Notes: generated by a model from the letters alone, not told the origin. DNA of 18,382 nucleotides from Bacillota bacterium (GCA_021786555.1 JAJYNB010000307.1:1-18382); one strand, 5' to 3'; positions 1 through 7,273 are shown, counted from the first letter of the stretch. Numbers and translations are program-made.

Positions 1-302
1 AAGCCGCGGTGCCAGAAGGTCAGTGCCATTGTGCATAATGTCAATATGAACACTGATGCTATGACAGAATAAATCAGGTCATAAATGCTTTTTCTACGCC
101 AGTTGGCGTAGAGATCAAAAGCGTAAAAAACTGCAAAAGCTATCAAGGACAGCCACGGAATCAAATTTACATAGGGGACCAAATTATAGTTTGGGGTTGC
201 GGTGCCAAAACGCAGCAAAAACGCCACCACATAGCCGGCGTTCACAAGCACGATATCGCTTACAGCTAACAGCAGTTGTGGAACCTTTTGACTCCGTCCC
301 AC
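1..302 (-). CDS. Probable polyprenyl-phosphate sugar transferase, N-terminal membrane part (partial)
   Basis: This is the first 100 residues of a gene that runs off the left edge of the window. The open frame begins at a GTG (300-302) preceded by an AAGGGG ribosome-binding site five bases upstream and has no stop. The peptide is strongly hydrophobic, with about three membrane segments at roughly residues 8-29, 46-65 and 76-95. It shows a 'SDIVLVNAGYVVAFLLRFG' helix and a 'FYAFDLY' element, as in the N-terminus of exopolysaccharide polyprenyl glycosylphosphotransferases (WbaP/WcaJ type). These enzymes transfer a sugar-1-phosphate onto undecaprenyl phosphate. The catalytic domain is outside the window. 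CapD/FlaA1-type membrane nucleotide-sugar dehydratases begin similarly and cannot be excluded. The gene lies 52 bases downstream of a sugar epimerase gene on the same strand, which fits a surface-polysaccharide locus. Confidence 0.62.
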   Translation of the reverse strand, partial: MGRSQKVPQLLLAVSDIVLVNAGYVVAFLLRFGTATPNYNLVPYVNLIPWLSLIAFAVFYAFDLYANWRRKSIYDLIYSVIASVFILTLCTMALTFWHRG

Positions 303-354
303 GCTTTCCCCTTCTCTCCCTACAAACTCTCTGCCCGAAGGCGGACTCCCGGTT

Positions 355-1284
355 CTAAAGAATGCTCTTCGAAGGCGAGTAGTATGAAATTGTATCCTTA
401 AGCCCTTGGTACAGGCTGTACTCCGGACTCCATCCCAGTTCCGCCTTAGCCTTGTTGTTGTCCAGGTAGCTATGCACTATGTCCCCAGGGCGGGCGGCTT
501 TATAGATCGGCTCTAAACCGCTTTTAGCCAGGTCACTGCAAATTGCAAACAATTGGTTAACAGAAGTCTGGGTGTTGCTGCTGATATTGAATATGTCATT
601 GTTGCCGTGTCCCAACGCAGCAAGATTGGCGGATGCCACGTCCTTAACATAGACAAAATCCCGGGTTTGTTCTCCGTCCCCGTAGATAAAAGGGGATTGC
701 TGCCTCAAGAGCCTGTCCACAAAAATAGCTACGACTCCGCCTTCGCCTTTTGATGCTTGCCGCGGCCCGTATACGTTGGCATACCTAAGCACGCAATACC
801 GGATTTGGTTTAAATAAGCAAAAACCTGCAAATAGTGCTCCGGTGTGTGTTTGGAGATGCCGTAAAACGAGACCGGTTTAACGGGGTGTTTTTCGTCTAA
901 CCCCAAATAGGCTGGGTCACCGTAAACGGCGGCAGAAGATGCATAGATTAACTTTTTTACCTTGTAGATTGCACTACATTTCACTAGGTTTATAGCGCCC
1001 AGGATATTTACTTCTGCATCCAAAGCGGGATCATGCATGGAGGCTTGAACATCAATCTGAGCAGCGTGGTGTATAACGAAATCCGGGCGTTCAATCTCGA
1101 ATACTTTATCCAAAGCTTTTGCTTCTACAATATCCGCTGCATAAAGTTTCGCTGACGAATTAAGATTTTCCTGCTTGCCGCTCGACAGGTTGTCAACTAC
1201 ACTTACTTCATATCCATGCGATATCAATTTGTCTACAACGTGGGAGCCAATAAAACCTGCTCCGCCTGTTACCAAAACTTTCAT
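355..1284 (-). CDS. NAD-dependent nucleotide-sugar epimerase, UDP-glucose 4-epimerase (GalE)-like
   Basis: A 309-residue extended short-chain dehydrogenase/reductase, cytosolic, probably interconverting a UDP-hexose with its 4-epimer for polysaccharide synthesis. Visible motifs: the Rossmann GGAGFIG at residues 7-13, an acidic residue plus 'DNLSSG' at 31-36 that binds the NAD ribose, 'SSAAVYG' around 116-122, the catalytic YxxxK at Y141/K145, and 'RDFVYVKDV' in the C-terminal half, typical of GalE. Length matches the short bacterial/archaeal GalE group. The start is ATG 1284 because an AAGGTGG site lies four bases upstream; a longer frame to 1356 adds 24 residues before the Rossmann fold and is not believed. 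Substrate (glucose, GlcNAc, or a uronic acid) cannot be told from sequence alone. It precedes a probable sugar transferase gene. Confidence 0.85.
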   Translation of the reverse strand: MKVLVTGGAGFIGSHVVDKLISHGYEVSVVDNLSSGKQENLNSSAKLYAADIVEAKALDKVFEIERPDFVIHHAAQIDVQASMHDPALDAEVNILGAINLVKCSAIYKVKKLIYASSAAVYGDPAYLGLDEKHPVKPVSFYGISKHTPEHYLQVFAYLNQIRYCVLRYANVYGPRQASKGEGGVVAIFVDRLLRQQSPFIYGDGEQTRDFVYVKDVASANLAALGHGNNDIFNISSNTQTSVNQLFAICSDLAKSGLEPIYKAARPGDIVHSYLDNNKAKAELGWSPEYSLYQGLKDTISYYSPSKSIL

Positions 1285-1466
1285 TTTTCCACCTTGTCTT
1301 TGCAGCTTATTATCCCTCAACAACTGGCACAGCCCTATCAGCCAAGACTCTGTCATCCCCCCGGGGCACTAAAAAACCGGTCAAACTCAAACCTCAACCT
1401 GGCCAAGTCCTTAAGGCCTGCCGAATTAATTTTGAAAATGACTTGATTTAAATATTGTGTAGCTTA

Positions 1467-1494
1467 ATTATATGTTATTTTACTGACATGAAAA
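1467..1494 (-). promoter_or_regulatory. Candidate sigma-A promoter for the epimerase gene
   Basis: On the minus strand there is a perfect TATAAT (1467-1472), with TTTTCA (1489-1494) 16 bases upstream as a weak -35. The surrounding DNA is clearly more AT-rich than the coding DNA, and the preceding gene ends at a good terminator at 1508-1541, so a new promoter is expected here. The leader would be about 175 bases. The remainder of 1285-1466 shows no gene. Confidence 0.42.
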
Positions 1495-1507
1495 TAGTCT
1501 TTTTTAC

Positions 1508-1541
1508 AAAAAAGCAGGGGTAACCTGTTAAAACCCTGCTT
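1508..1541 (-). terminator. Rho-independent terminator after the binding-protein lipoprotein gene
   Basis: On the minus strand an 8-bp perfect stem AAGCAGGG/CCCTGCTT (1534-1541 with 1512-1519) is followed directly by a run of T. It begins three bases beyond the stop codon at 1544. Confidence 0.85.
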
Positions 1542-1543
1542 GT

Positions 1544-2962
1544 TTAGTCTGCACTGTCTTGGCTGCTTTGTTTTTTCCCGTCTTTTTGATTTCCGCCCGA
1601 CGTGTCCTGTTTGCCGCTTTGCTGTTCTTTTCCTGCCTGGCCTTGTCCTTCCTGCTGTGCTTTACGGGCTTCTATCAAGGCCGCGGGCAGGGTCCTAGTC
1701 TCTTCCTTGACCTCTGTTTCCGTGCCCAGCACTTTACCGTCCGGCCCCAGCATTTCCCGGGTAGTCTCCGTACGTATCTTTTCTCTGACCTGGGTGGCTC
1801 CACCCATGGCCTGCTGTCCTTTTCCCTGCTGCTCTCCCTGTTTGCTGTCTGCCTTACTGCTCTCCTGGCTCCCCCCTGGGTTTGGGCTTTGTCCCGTCTT
1901 ACCGCCCTCTCCTTGTTTTTGCTCCTCCCCTGCCTGGGACACAGGTTGGGCATAGACTTTTTGGAACTGGGCCAGGTTCTCCGGTCTTACCAACTGCACC
2001 GGCACTAGCTTGGCCGGGACCTCGCCGGAGGAGGTGACTACGGTCTTGTCTGCGTCACCGCTCTGTTTACGGCCCAACTGGGAGGCCATCTTGTAAGCGT
2101 AGAGCCCCATCAGATATGGGGACTTGTCCACATCAGCGTGCAAATCACCCGCGGCGATTTGGTCTAGAGCCTTCTTATCCGTACCGGCGCCTACCACCAG
2201 CACCTTTTTGTTGAGGCTATTCTTCTTCAGCACCTCGATAGCTTCCATGGCCAAGCGCGAGTCTGTGGCGATAACCGCCTGGACCCCTGACGGGTTTTTC
2301 TTCAGGTAATCGTCGAAAGCCGCCGTGGGCGAAGAATTTTTGGTGGGGCTGGCAAAGGTCTGGGCTATTTTGAGGTTGGGGTTTTGGGCCAGGGAAGTTT
2401 TATTGCCGGAAACCACTTCCTCGGCACTGGGTTCCCCGGATTGGAGCAGGACCACGTTTCCGTCTTTTAATTTGCTGCGTACGAAGTCACCCTGCAGTTC
2501 CCCGACATGGAAATAGTCGGGTCCAACCAGACCGTCCACCTTGGTCTCGGGTGCCTGGTCGATCCCCACCACCGGGATCTTGTTCTTTGCCGCTTCCTTC
2601 AAGATATCAGGACTTTGTTGCGTACCTCCGCCCTGAACGATGAGCGCCGTCAAATTCTTGCCGCCTTTTTCTCCCTCGTTCTGCTGGCCCTTTTGTCCCT
2701 CTTTCTGTTGGCCTTGGTCTTCCAAAAATTCAAGCTTGGCATCTTCCCGTTTGGCGGCATCCTGCAGGCCCTTTTTAATCTGGGCCGCGCCCTCCTGGGT
2801 CGGGGATAGAACCACACCGATAGTTTGCTTTTCTTTCTTCTGCTCGCCCTGCCCCTTGTTTGAGGATTTGCCCATCAGCTTGTTGATGGCGCCGCACCCC
2901 GTTCCAAGACTAGCCACTAATGCTGCAATAATCAGCCAGGCAGATATTTTACGGGCATGCAT
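1544..2962 (-). CDS. Periplasmic-binding-protein-like lipoprotein with Gln/Gly/Lys-rich low-complexity segments
   Basis: A 472-residue exported protein. Residues 1-23 form a signal peptide ending 'SLGTGC', so C23 is the probable lipidated cysteine, although the -3 position is not the usual Leu. A region from about residue 45 to 320 resembles sugar-type periplasmic-binding proteins of the RbsB/peripla_BP_4 class: 'TIGVVLSPTQEGAAQIKKGL', 'IPVVGIDQAP', 'AVIATDSRLAMEAIEVL', 'VLVVGAGTD'. A Gln/Gly/Lys/Glu-rich stretch interrupts the first lobe near residue 85, and the C-terminal ~130 residues are mostly Gln/Gly/Ser/Lys-rich around one less biased segment ('REKIRTETTREMLGPDG'). No ABC permease or ATPase is adjacent, so it may bind a ligand for sensing or surface attachment rather than transport. 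Start chosen at ATG 2962, with AAGGGGCG six bases upstream; the longer frame to 3025 lacks such a site. Confidence 0.75.
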   Translation of the reverse strand: MHARKISAWLIIAALVASLGTGCGAINKLMGKSSNKGQGEQKKEKQTIGVVLSPTQEGAAQIKKGLQDAAKREDAKLEFLEDQGQQKEGQKGQQNEGEKGGKNLTALIVQGGGTQQSPDILKEAAKNKIPVVGIDQAPETKVDGLVGPDYFHVGELQGDFVRSKLKDGNVVLLQSGEPSAEEVVSGNKTSLAQNPNLKIAQTFASPTKNSSPTAAFDDYLKKNPSGVQAVIATDSRLAMEAIEVLKKNSLNKKVLVVGAGTDKKALDQIAAGDLHADVDKSPYLMGLYAYKMASQLGRKQSGDADKTVVTSSGEVPAKLVPVQLVRPENLAQFQKVYAQPVSQAGEEQKQGEGGKTGQSPNPGGSQESSKADSKQGEQQGKGQQAMGGATQVREKIRTETTREMLGPDGKVLGTETEVKEETRTLPAALIEARKAQQEGQGQAGKEQQSGKQDTSGGNQKDGKKQSSQDSAD

Positions 2963-2977
2963 CAAAATCGCCCCTTC

Positions 2978-3003
2978 AACTACAAAAATACTTATTTGTA
3001 GTT
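2978..3003 (-). promoter_or_regulatory. Leader hairpin just before the lipoprotein ribosome-binding site
   Basis: A 9-bp perfect inverted repeat, AACTACAAA (2978-2986) and TTTGTAGTT (2995-3003), has an 8-base loop. It lies two bases upstream of the ribosome-binding site in the transcript. It lacks a T tract in the correct place for a terminator. Function unknown; it could affect mRNA stability or translation. Confidence 0.35.
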
Positions 3004-3063
3004 TAGCCTGGCGAATCAGAAACATACTGGAGCCCTGCGCTAAAAAATCTCCATAAAAGCCAA

Positions 3064-3095
3064 AAGAAGGCTTGCTTTTAAATTCATGCCTTCCT
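3064..3095 (-). terminator. Weak candidate terminator after the second S41 protease gene
   Basis: The minus strand reads AGGAAGGC, a 16-base loop, then GCCTTCTT with one G-U pair, followed by TTGGCTTTT. The long loop and interrupted T tract make it weak; read-through into the lipoprotein gene is possible. Confidence 0.33.
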
Positions 3096-3101
3096 GACCG
3101 C

Positions 3102-4226
3102 TCAATTGATCCGTTCCGCCAGGAGCTTCAGGGCCTTAGCCAGAACCGTGTCCTTATCCCCTTCCTCCTCCACCGCCACATCAGGCTTAATGCCCACCTG
3201 GTCGATGTCCTTGCCCAAAGGAGACAGGTATTTGGCTGTGGTGAGTTTCAGACCCGTGTTCCCACCCAGGTCGTAAATGGTCTGGACCACACCTTTGCCG
3301 TAAGTCCTGGTTCCTATGATCAGACCGCTGGAAGTATCCTGGATGGCTGCTGCCAGAATCTCAGCAGCGCTGGCAGTGCCTTTATTGACCAGGACTATCA
3401 AGGGCACATTGAGCTTGCCGCCCGTGACTTCATAGGTCTCGCGCTTGCCGTTGCGGTAAACCAGGTGAACCACCGGCCCTCTGGGCAGAAAATAGCCTGC
3501 GGCTTCCACAGCCGCTTCCAGGCTGCCCCCCGGATCGTCCCGCAGGTCCAGCACTACGCCCTTGACCTTGGGCAGCTCGTTCCAGTACTCGCTCAGCTCG
3601 GCGACCGTGTGGTCGCTGAAACTGTTGATTTTGATATAGGAGACCGGGTCCGGGATGCGTATGATCTTACCCTCCACGCTTTTCAAATTAATGAGTTCCC
3701 GCTTAAGCTTAAACTCATGTTTGTCGTCCTTCTCCCTCAGGACACTTAAAGAAACTTCGCTGCCCACCGGCCCTTTCATCAAATCAGCTGCCCCCATGGC
3801 TGTGATATCCGATACGGCCTTGCCGTTAACCGCCACAATCAAATCCCCTTTTTTCACCCCTGCCTTTTCCGCCGGAGAGCCCGGCAGAACCCCCTGAACC
3901 TTCAGTTCCTCCGCGCTGCCAGTAGCCAGAATGAGACCCACCCCGCCAAAGATTCCTTCCATCTGGTCCTGCAGCTGGCCGAAGTCCTCCGCAGTCAGAT
4001 AATCCGAGTACGGGTCTTGCAGCGCTTTGACCATGCCCCCTGAGGCTCCGTCAATCATAGAGCCGAGAGACACCGGTTTTAAAGCCTTACCCTTCATCAG
4101 GAGGACGACCTTAAGCATTTGTCCCAGGTGGAGGTAGTCCGCATAAAAGACAACAGCAAGCATGCTGTTAAAGGCCAAGGACAAAACGACCAGGGAGATG
4201 ATTAGAACTTTGCTTAGTTTTCTCAC
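3102..4226 (-). CDS. S41 family carboxyl-terminal processing protease (second, downstream copy)
   Basis: A 374-residue membrane-anchored serine protease of the CtpA/CtpB family. An uncleaved signal anchor spans about residues 6-27. Next comes a helical S41 N-terminal segment, then a PDZ domain (~80-165; 'GIFGGVGLIL', 'PAEKAGVKKGDLIVAVNG') and the S41 domain. The catalytic Ser is in 'GTASAAEI' (S286); the Lys and Gln are in 'YGKGVVQT' (K311, Q315). The 25-residue Ser-Lys spacing is the family norm, so the enzyme should be active outside the membrane. Start set at GTG 4226, which has GGGGG eight bases upstream; a GTG six bases earlier has poor spacing, and a frame reaching 4259 is less likely. 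It is a diverged tandem paralogue of the gene at 4325-5506. In Bacillus the CtpB gene also lies near ftsEX and acts in sporulation signalling; which copy matches it is unclear. Confidence 0.9.
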   Translation of the reverse strand: MRKLSKVLIISLVVLSLAFNSMLAVVFYADYLHLGQMLKVVLLMKGKALKPVSLGSMIDGASGGMVKALQDPYSDYLTAEDFGQLQDQMEGIFGGVGLILATGSAEELKVQGVLPGSPAEKAGVKKGDLIVAVNGKAVSDITAMGAADLMKGPVGSEVSLSVLREKDDKHEFKLKRELINLKSVEGKIIRIPDPVSYIKINSFSDHTVAELSEYWNELPKVKGVVLDLRDDPGGSLEAAVEAAGYFLPRGPVVHLVYRNGKRETYEVTGGKLNVPLIVLVNKGTASAAEILAAAIQDTSSGLIIGTRTYGKGVVQTIYDLGGNTGLKLTTAKYLSPLGKDIDQVGIKPDVAVEEEGDKDTVLAKALKLLAERIN

Positions 4227-4287
4227 CCTCACACCCCCTGGTATATCTTTATGGTACAAGCCGCCGCTCTAGAACAGCTTCCACCTA

Positions 4288-4325
4288 GTTTAAAGGCCGC
4301 GGCTCACTCGCCGCGGCCTTTAAAC
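4288..4325 (-). terminator. Strong hairpin terminator between the two S41 protease genes
   Basis: A 15-bp perfect inverted repeat (4288-4302 with 4311-4325, core AAAGGCCGCGG) has an 8-base loop and starts at the stop codon of the upstream protease gene. The AT ends of the stem supply only a short T run (TTTAAAC), so it may act partly as a terminator and partly as a stabilising 3' end. Confidence 0.7.
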
Positions 4326-5506
4326 TACATTTTCGTCCGCAATACCTCAATGGCTTTTTTCAGCTGGTCATCGAAATCACTGACGCTGTCAGGAGGCTGA
4401 ACAACAGTCTGGCCTGTGCCCAATTCCACCTTGACATCGGGCTCTATGCCTTTCAAGTTGATGTCGCTTTTGTTGGGTGTAAGGTATTTGGCGGTTGTCA
4501 GTTTGACGCCCGAGCCACCGTCTAATTGGTAAATAGTCTGAACGATACCTTTGCCAAAGGTTTTAGTACCTATCAGAGTACCTGTCTTGTAATCCCTGAT
4601 AGCGCCTGAAAGAATCTCCGCCGCCGATGCCGTTTCCTCGTTGACCAAAACCACCACAGGCAGGCCCAGGTATTCGTTTTTGTCCGGCTTGTGCACCTCA
4701 GTGTTGCCGTACTTATCTACTATATAGACTACCGGCTGCCCATTGGGTACGAAGTAGCCCGCCGAGTTTACTGCCGCGTTCAGCTCGCCGCCATGGTCAT
4801 AGCGCAGGTCCAGAATTATGCCCTTGGGATGCTTCGGCTGCAGGTCCGAAATTACTTGATCCAGTTCCTTGTCGGTGTCGCTGGAAAACTGGCTGATATT
4901 GATATAGGCTATATCGCTGCTGCCTGGAAGCATCTCACCTTCCACCGTGGGAACGCTGATGGCCTCCCTGGTTACGATAAAGGTCAGGTTTTTCTTCGCC
5001 GATTCACGGAAAACGGTCAGGGTAACCTTCGTACCCTCTTTACCCCGCATCATGTTGACCGCTTTTTCCTGGGTAATGGTGGATGTATCTACATTGTCAA
5101 TCTTGACGATGATATCCCCTGCTTTGATGCCTGCCCGGTCCGCAGGGCTGTTCTTGATAGGTTTTAACACCACCAGATGTTTGTCGTCCTTCAGGCTGAG
5201 CACTATGCCAACCCCGCCAAAACGTCCCTCAATCTGGTCAAACATTTGCTTGTTTTCTTTGGGGTCAAGGTATACGGAATATTGGTCCCCGAGGGAATCA
5301 ACTATTCCCTTCATTGCCCCGTCAATCAGCTGGGTAGGCGTCACTGGCTTGAGGTAATCTGTCTTAATCAGGCCTATTACTTGCATCATCCGGCCCAGGT
5401 GGTCATAATTGGAGATAATTAAGCCGGCCACCGTCCCGGTGACCAGTACGCTGAACAGTACGAACACGGTGAGTATCCCAAGAAGGACTTTTTTCCGCTC
5501 AGACAA
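4325..5506 (-). CDS. S41 family carboxyl-terminal processing protease (first, upstream copy)
   Basis: A 393-residue CtpA/CtpB-type serine protease acting outside the membrane. A signal anchor spans about residues 5-27 ('VLLGILTVFVLFSVLVTGTV'). It is followed by the S41 N-terminal helical region, a PDZ domain (~90-175; 'RFGGVGIVLSL', 'PADRAGIKAGDIIVKID') and the S41 core. The catalytic triad is complete: S294 in 'ETASAAEI', K319 and Q323 in 'FGKGIVQT'. The start is taken as TTG 5506, with AGGTG seven bases upstream; the frame continues to 5605 but those residues do not look like family sequence. It lies downstream of the ftsEX-M23 genes, separated from them by a repeat cluster. This placement matches ctpB after ftsEX in Bacillus, where CtpB cleaves SpoIVFA; that role here is inferred from synteny. 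Confidence 0.9.
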   Translation of the reverse strand: MSERKKVLLGILTVFVLFSVLVTGTVAGLIISNYDHLGRMMQVIGLIKTDYLKPVTPTQLIDGAMKGIVDSLGDQYSVYLDPKENKQMFDQIEGRFGGVGIVLSLKDDKHLVVLKPIKNSPADRAGIKAGDIIVKIDNVDTSTITQEKAVNMMRGKEGTKVTLTVFRESAKKNLTFIVTREAISVPTVEGEMLPGSSDIAYINISQFSSDTDKELDQVISDLQPKHPKGIILDLRYDHGGELNAAVNSAGYFVPNGQPVVYIVDKYGNTEVHKPDKNEYLGLPVVVLVNEETASAAEILSGAIRDYKTGTLIGTKTFGKGIVQTIYQLDGGSGVKLTTAKYLTPNKSDINLKGIEPDVKVELGTGQTVVQPPDSVSDFDDQLKKAIEVLRTKM

Positions 5507-5561
5507 TAAAAAACACCTACCCGTCAGATTTAGGACGCCAGGAATAATGTCTGTCCTATAA

Positions 5562-5567
5562 ATTATA
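5562..5567 (-). promoter_or_regulatory. Candidate -10 element for the first S41 protease gene
   Basis: A perfect TATAAT on the minus strand lies about 55 bases upstream of the TTG start, in AT-rich DNA. I see no good -35 at 16-18 bases, so the promoter may be weak, activator-dependent or served by another sigma factor. The repeat cluster at 5608-5996 lies immediately upstream. Confidence 0.35.
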
Positions 5568-5668
5568 TGCATGCTAATACTACAACATTCTTGTCCAAAA
5601 CACAATTGAGGTGCGAAGTCCGATGTCCGAGGTCCGACCCTGGCCGAGTCACTTGGGGTGAGTCAATT

Positions 5669-5744
5669 GAGTCAATTGGGGACGGTTCTTCGGTGACTCG
5701 TTTTTTGAGTCAATTGGGGACGGTTCTTCGGCGACTCGTTTTTT
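5669..5744 (+). repeat. Tandem 38-bp duplication carrying two GGGGACGGTTC units
   Basis: Units 5669-5706 and 5707-5744 are adjacent and differ at one position (GGTGACTC versus GGCGACTC). Each has GAGTCA at one end and TGACTC or CGACTC at the other, a central GGGGACGGTTCTTC, and a trailing G plus T6. The termini are complementary, so each unit can fold as a short hairpin. Confidence 0.85.
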
Positions 5745-5854
5745 GGACGCCGGGATTGTTCTAAACGTGCTAAAGCAAGGGAACCTATAAACGAGTTGCC
5801 AACTGGTTTTTCTGGCCCCACGGGTCCGGCCTTCAATTGGAGCTGGCTGCTTCT

Positions 5855-5886
5855 GAGTCACCTGAGAACCGTCCCCAAACTGACTC
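5855..5886 (-). repeat. GGGGACGGTTC palindromic unit, reverse orientation, copy 3
   Basis: A 32-bp unit bounded by GAGTCA and TGACTC, with the core GAACCGTCCCC on the plus strand. It is the inverted counterpart of the units at 5669-5737 and is preceded by GGCTGCTTCT, which is also found before copy 4. Confidence 0.8.
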
Positions 5887-5905
5887 CTTAACCCAGGCTG
5901 CTTTT

Positions 5906-5936
5906 GAGTCACTGAAGAACCGTCCCCAAGTGACTC
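5906..5936 (-). repeat. GGGGACGGTTC palindromic unit, reverse orientation, copy 4
   Basis: A 31-bp unit bounded by GAGTCACT and AGTGACTC (8-bp complementary ends) around GAACCGTCCCC. It is preceded by GGCTGCTTTT, so copies 3 and 4 form a second approximate tandem duplication with a 51-base period. Confidence 0.82.
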
Positions 5937-6012
5937 ATTCTCAATAGCTAACATACTGCCGGGAATTCGAACCTCGTGCATCGAACCTCGCACCTCTGAC
6001 CCATGATTAATC

Positions 6013-7161
6013 CTATAAGTAATTCAGCGGGTCCTCCGGTACGCCGTTCACCCGGGTCTCAAAATGGAGGTGGGGGCCGGTGCTGTACCCGGCGCCGGGA
6101 GCTCCCGCTGCGCCGCCGCTGTGGGCGATTGTTTGCCCTGCCTGTACTTTGTCCCCGACCCGGACAAGAAACGCGGAGAGGTGACAGTACAGGGTCTCCA
6201 GTCCTCCCCCGTGGTCAATAATCAGGGTGTTGCCGTCCCCGCCCAGAAGGCCCTCGTAGATTACCACTCCGTCGGCGGCAGCCACCACCTGGGAACCCAT
6301 GGGGACCGGTATGTCCATACCGCTGTGCAGCTTGTTGACATGCAGGATGGGATGGTAGCGATAGCCGAATTTTGAGCTGATGGCATGGAGGGAGGGCGCA
6401 GGCCACAGCAGGGCCCCGGTCCTTGCCCCACCAGGGGACCGGTACCTGGACTGGCGGATCAAATCCCGGATTTGCTGCTCCTCGGCTTGCGACTGCTGCA
6501 GTTCCGCCCAAAGGTCATCCAGCATCTCCTGATTTTGTTTTAGTTTGGACTGGTAGTCGGCTTCCTGCTGCTGCATCACGGCATTCTGCTGCTCCATCCG
6601 GGTTTTCACCTGGGCCAGGTTGTCCCGCTGCTTGACCAGGCTGTTCTTCCGCACCGAGATGACGCTTTTCTCCTGTTCGATAGCGCGCAAGAGCATCTGG
6701 TCGTTAGCCAGGATCTTGCTTAGATATTCCATCCTGTTGACAAAATCACTCAGGCTGGCTGACTGAAACAGCAGCTCCAGATAGCTCACCTGGCCCTCTT
6801 CGTAGATTCCCCGCAGCCGGTTTCCCAGCGCTTCGGTCCTGGCTTCCAGGCGGGTCTCGGAGTCGTCCAGGTCCTGTTGCGCTTTAGAAACAGCGTTATT
6901 TGCAGAAGTCAATTGAGTACCAAGCCCTGCCAGTTTGTTTTTGGTGTCTGATATCTGGGACTTCTTCTGGCTGATGGACTGCTGCAAGTCGGCTTCCACA
7001 TCGGTGTATTTGGATATCTTGCCATTTATCTGCTGCTGTTGGTTTTCATTCTGCTGCAGCTGCTGGTTGAGGCTGGCCCCGAGTACAGGCCCTAGCCCGC
7101 TAAAAAGCAAAATTACGGACAGGGCAGCTGCCTGCCCGGCTTTAAATTTGCCCAGTTGCAT
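6013..7161 (-). CDS. Exported coiled-coil M23 peptidase, probable FtsEX-controlled murein hydrolase (EnvC/CwlO-like)
   Basis: A 382-residue cell-wall peptidase precursor. Residues 1-29 are a signal peptide (basic start, 'AAALSVILLFSGLGPVLGA'). Residues ~30-250 are Gln/Glu/Lys/Ser-rich heptad sequence predicted to form long coiled coils, as in EnvC, PcsB and CwlO partners of FtsX. The C-terminal LytM/M23 domain has all metal and catalytic residues: H279 and D283 in 'HSGMD', and H364/H366 in 'GPHLHFE'. So, unlike E. coli EnvC, which only activates amidases, it should itself cut peptidoglycan cross-peptides. Start ATG 7161 has GGAGG six bases upstream and begins exactly at the signal peptide; the frame extends to 7323 but without signal-peptide logic. 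It follows ftsX by 112 bases, supporting functional coupling to the FtsEX ATPase. Confidence 0.9.
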   Translation of the reverse strand: MQLGKFKAGQAAALSVILLFSGLGPVLGASLNQQLQQNENQQQQINGKISKYTDVEADLQQSISQKKSQISDTKNKLAGLGTQLTSANNAVSKAQQDLDDSETRLEARTEALGNRLRGIYEEGQVSYLELLFQSASLSDFVNRMEYLSKILANDQMLLRAIEQEKSVISVRKNSLVKQRDNLAQVKTRMEQQNAVMQQQEADYQSKLKQNQEMLDDLWAELQQSQAEEQQIRDLIRQSRYRSPGGARTGALLWPAPSLHAISSKFGYRYHPILHVNKLHSGMDIPVPMGSQVVAAADGVVIYEGLLGGDGNTLIIDHGGGLETLYCHLSAFLVRVGDKVQAGQTIAHSGGAAGAPGAGYSTGPHLHFETRVNGVPEDPLNYL

Positions 7162-7216
7162 ACTAACCTCCAGAGCCAAAGAAATGTCCAGGAGCCACCC
7201 CAGCCGGTGAGCATTC

Positions 7217-7238
7217 AAAAGCAAGCCCCCAGGCTTGC
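7217..7238 (-). terminator. Candidate terminator/attenuator between ftsX and the M23 gene
   Basis: On the minus strand a 7-bp stem GCAAGCC/GGCTTGC with a 4-base loop is followed by TTTTG. The T run is short, so partial read-through from ftsEX into the M23 gene is likely. Confidence 0.5.
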
Positions 7239-7273
7239 CCAGGGTCCCAAATAAGCCGCAGCCTGTCGAACTG

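Larger units (their letters stand above)
5608..5996. repeat. Composite palindromic repeat element (389 bp)
   Basis: Two 30-bp outer arms, 5608-5637 and 5967-5996, are inverted copies with 25 of 30 positions matching (GAGGTGCGA at the outer ends). Between them are two GGGGACGGTTC units in forward orientation (5669-5737) and two in reverse orientation (5855-5936). The whole therefore has an overall inverted symmetry around a 100-base unique centre (about 5745-5844). It fills most of the 506 bases between the first S41 protease and the M23 gene; there is no credible gene in it. Such clusters resemble REP/BIME arrays mobilised by RAYT (IS200-like) transposases elsewhere, but no transposase is in the window. 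Confidence 0.8.

Noticed and set aside
1559..2008. Plus-strand and alternative-frame ORFs opposite the lipoprotein tail
   Set aside because: The low-complexity Gln/Gly/Lys codons of the real gene keep other frames open; their peptides are Leu/Pro/Cys-rich with no structure.
5669..5936. CRISPR array
   Set aside because: There are only four units in two orientations, the tandem copies have no spacer between them, and there are no cas genes.
5649..5993. Minus-strand 114-codon frame within the repeat cluster
   Set aside because: It is made almost wholly of the palindromic units, giving repeated peptide words such as 'GDGSSVTQKQP'; no start context or family supports it.
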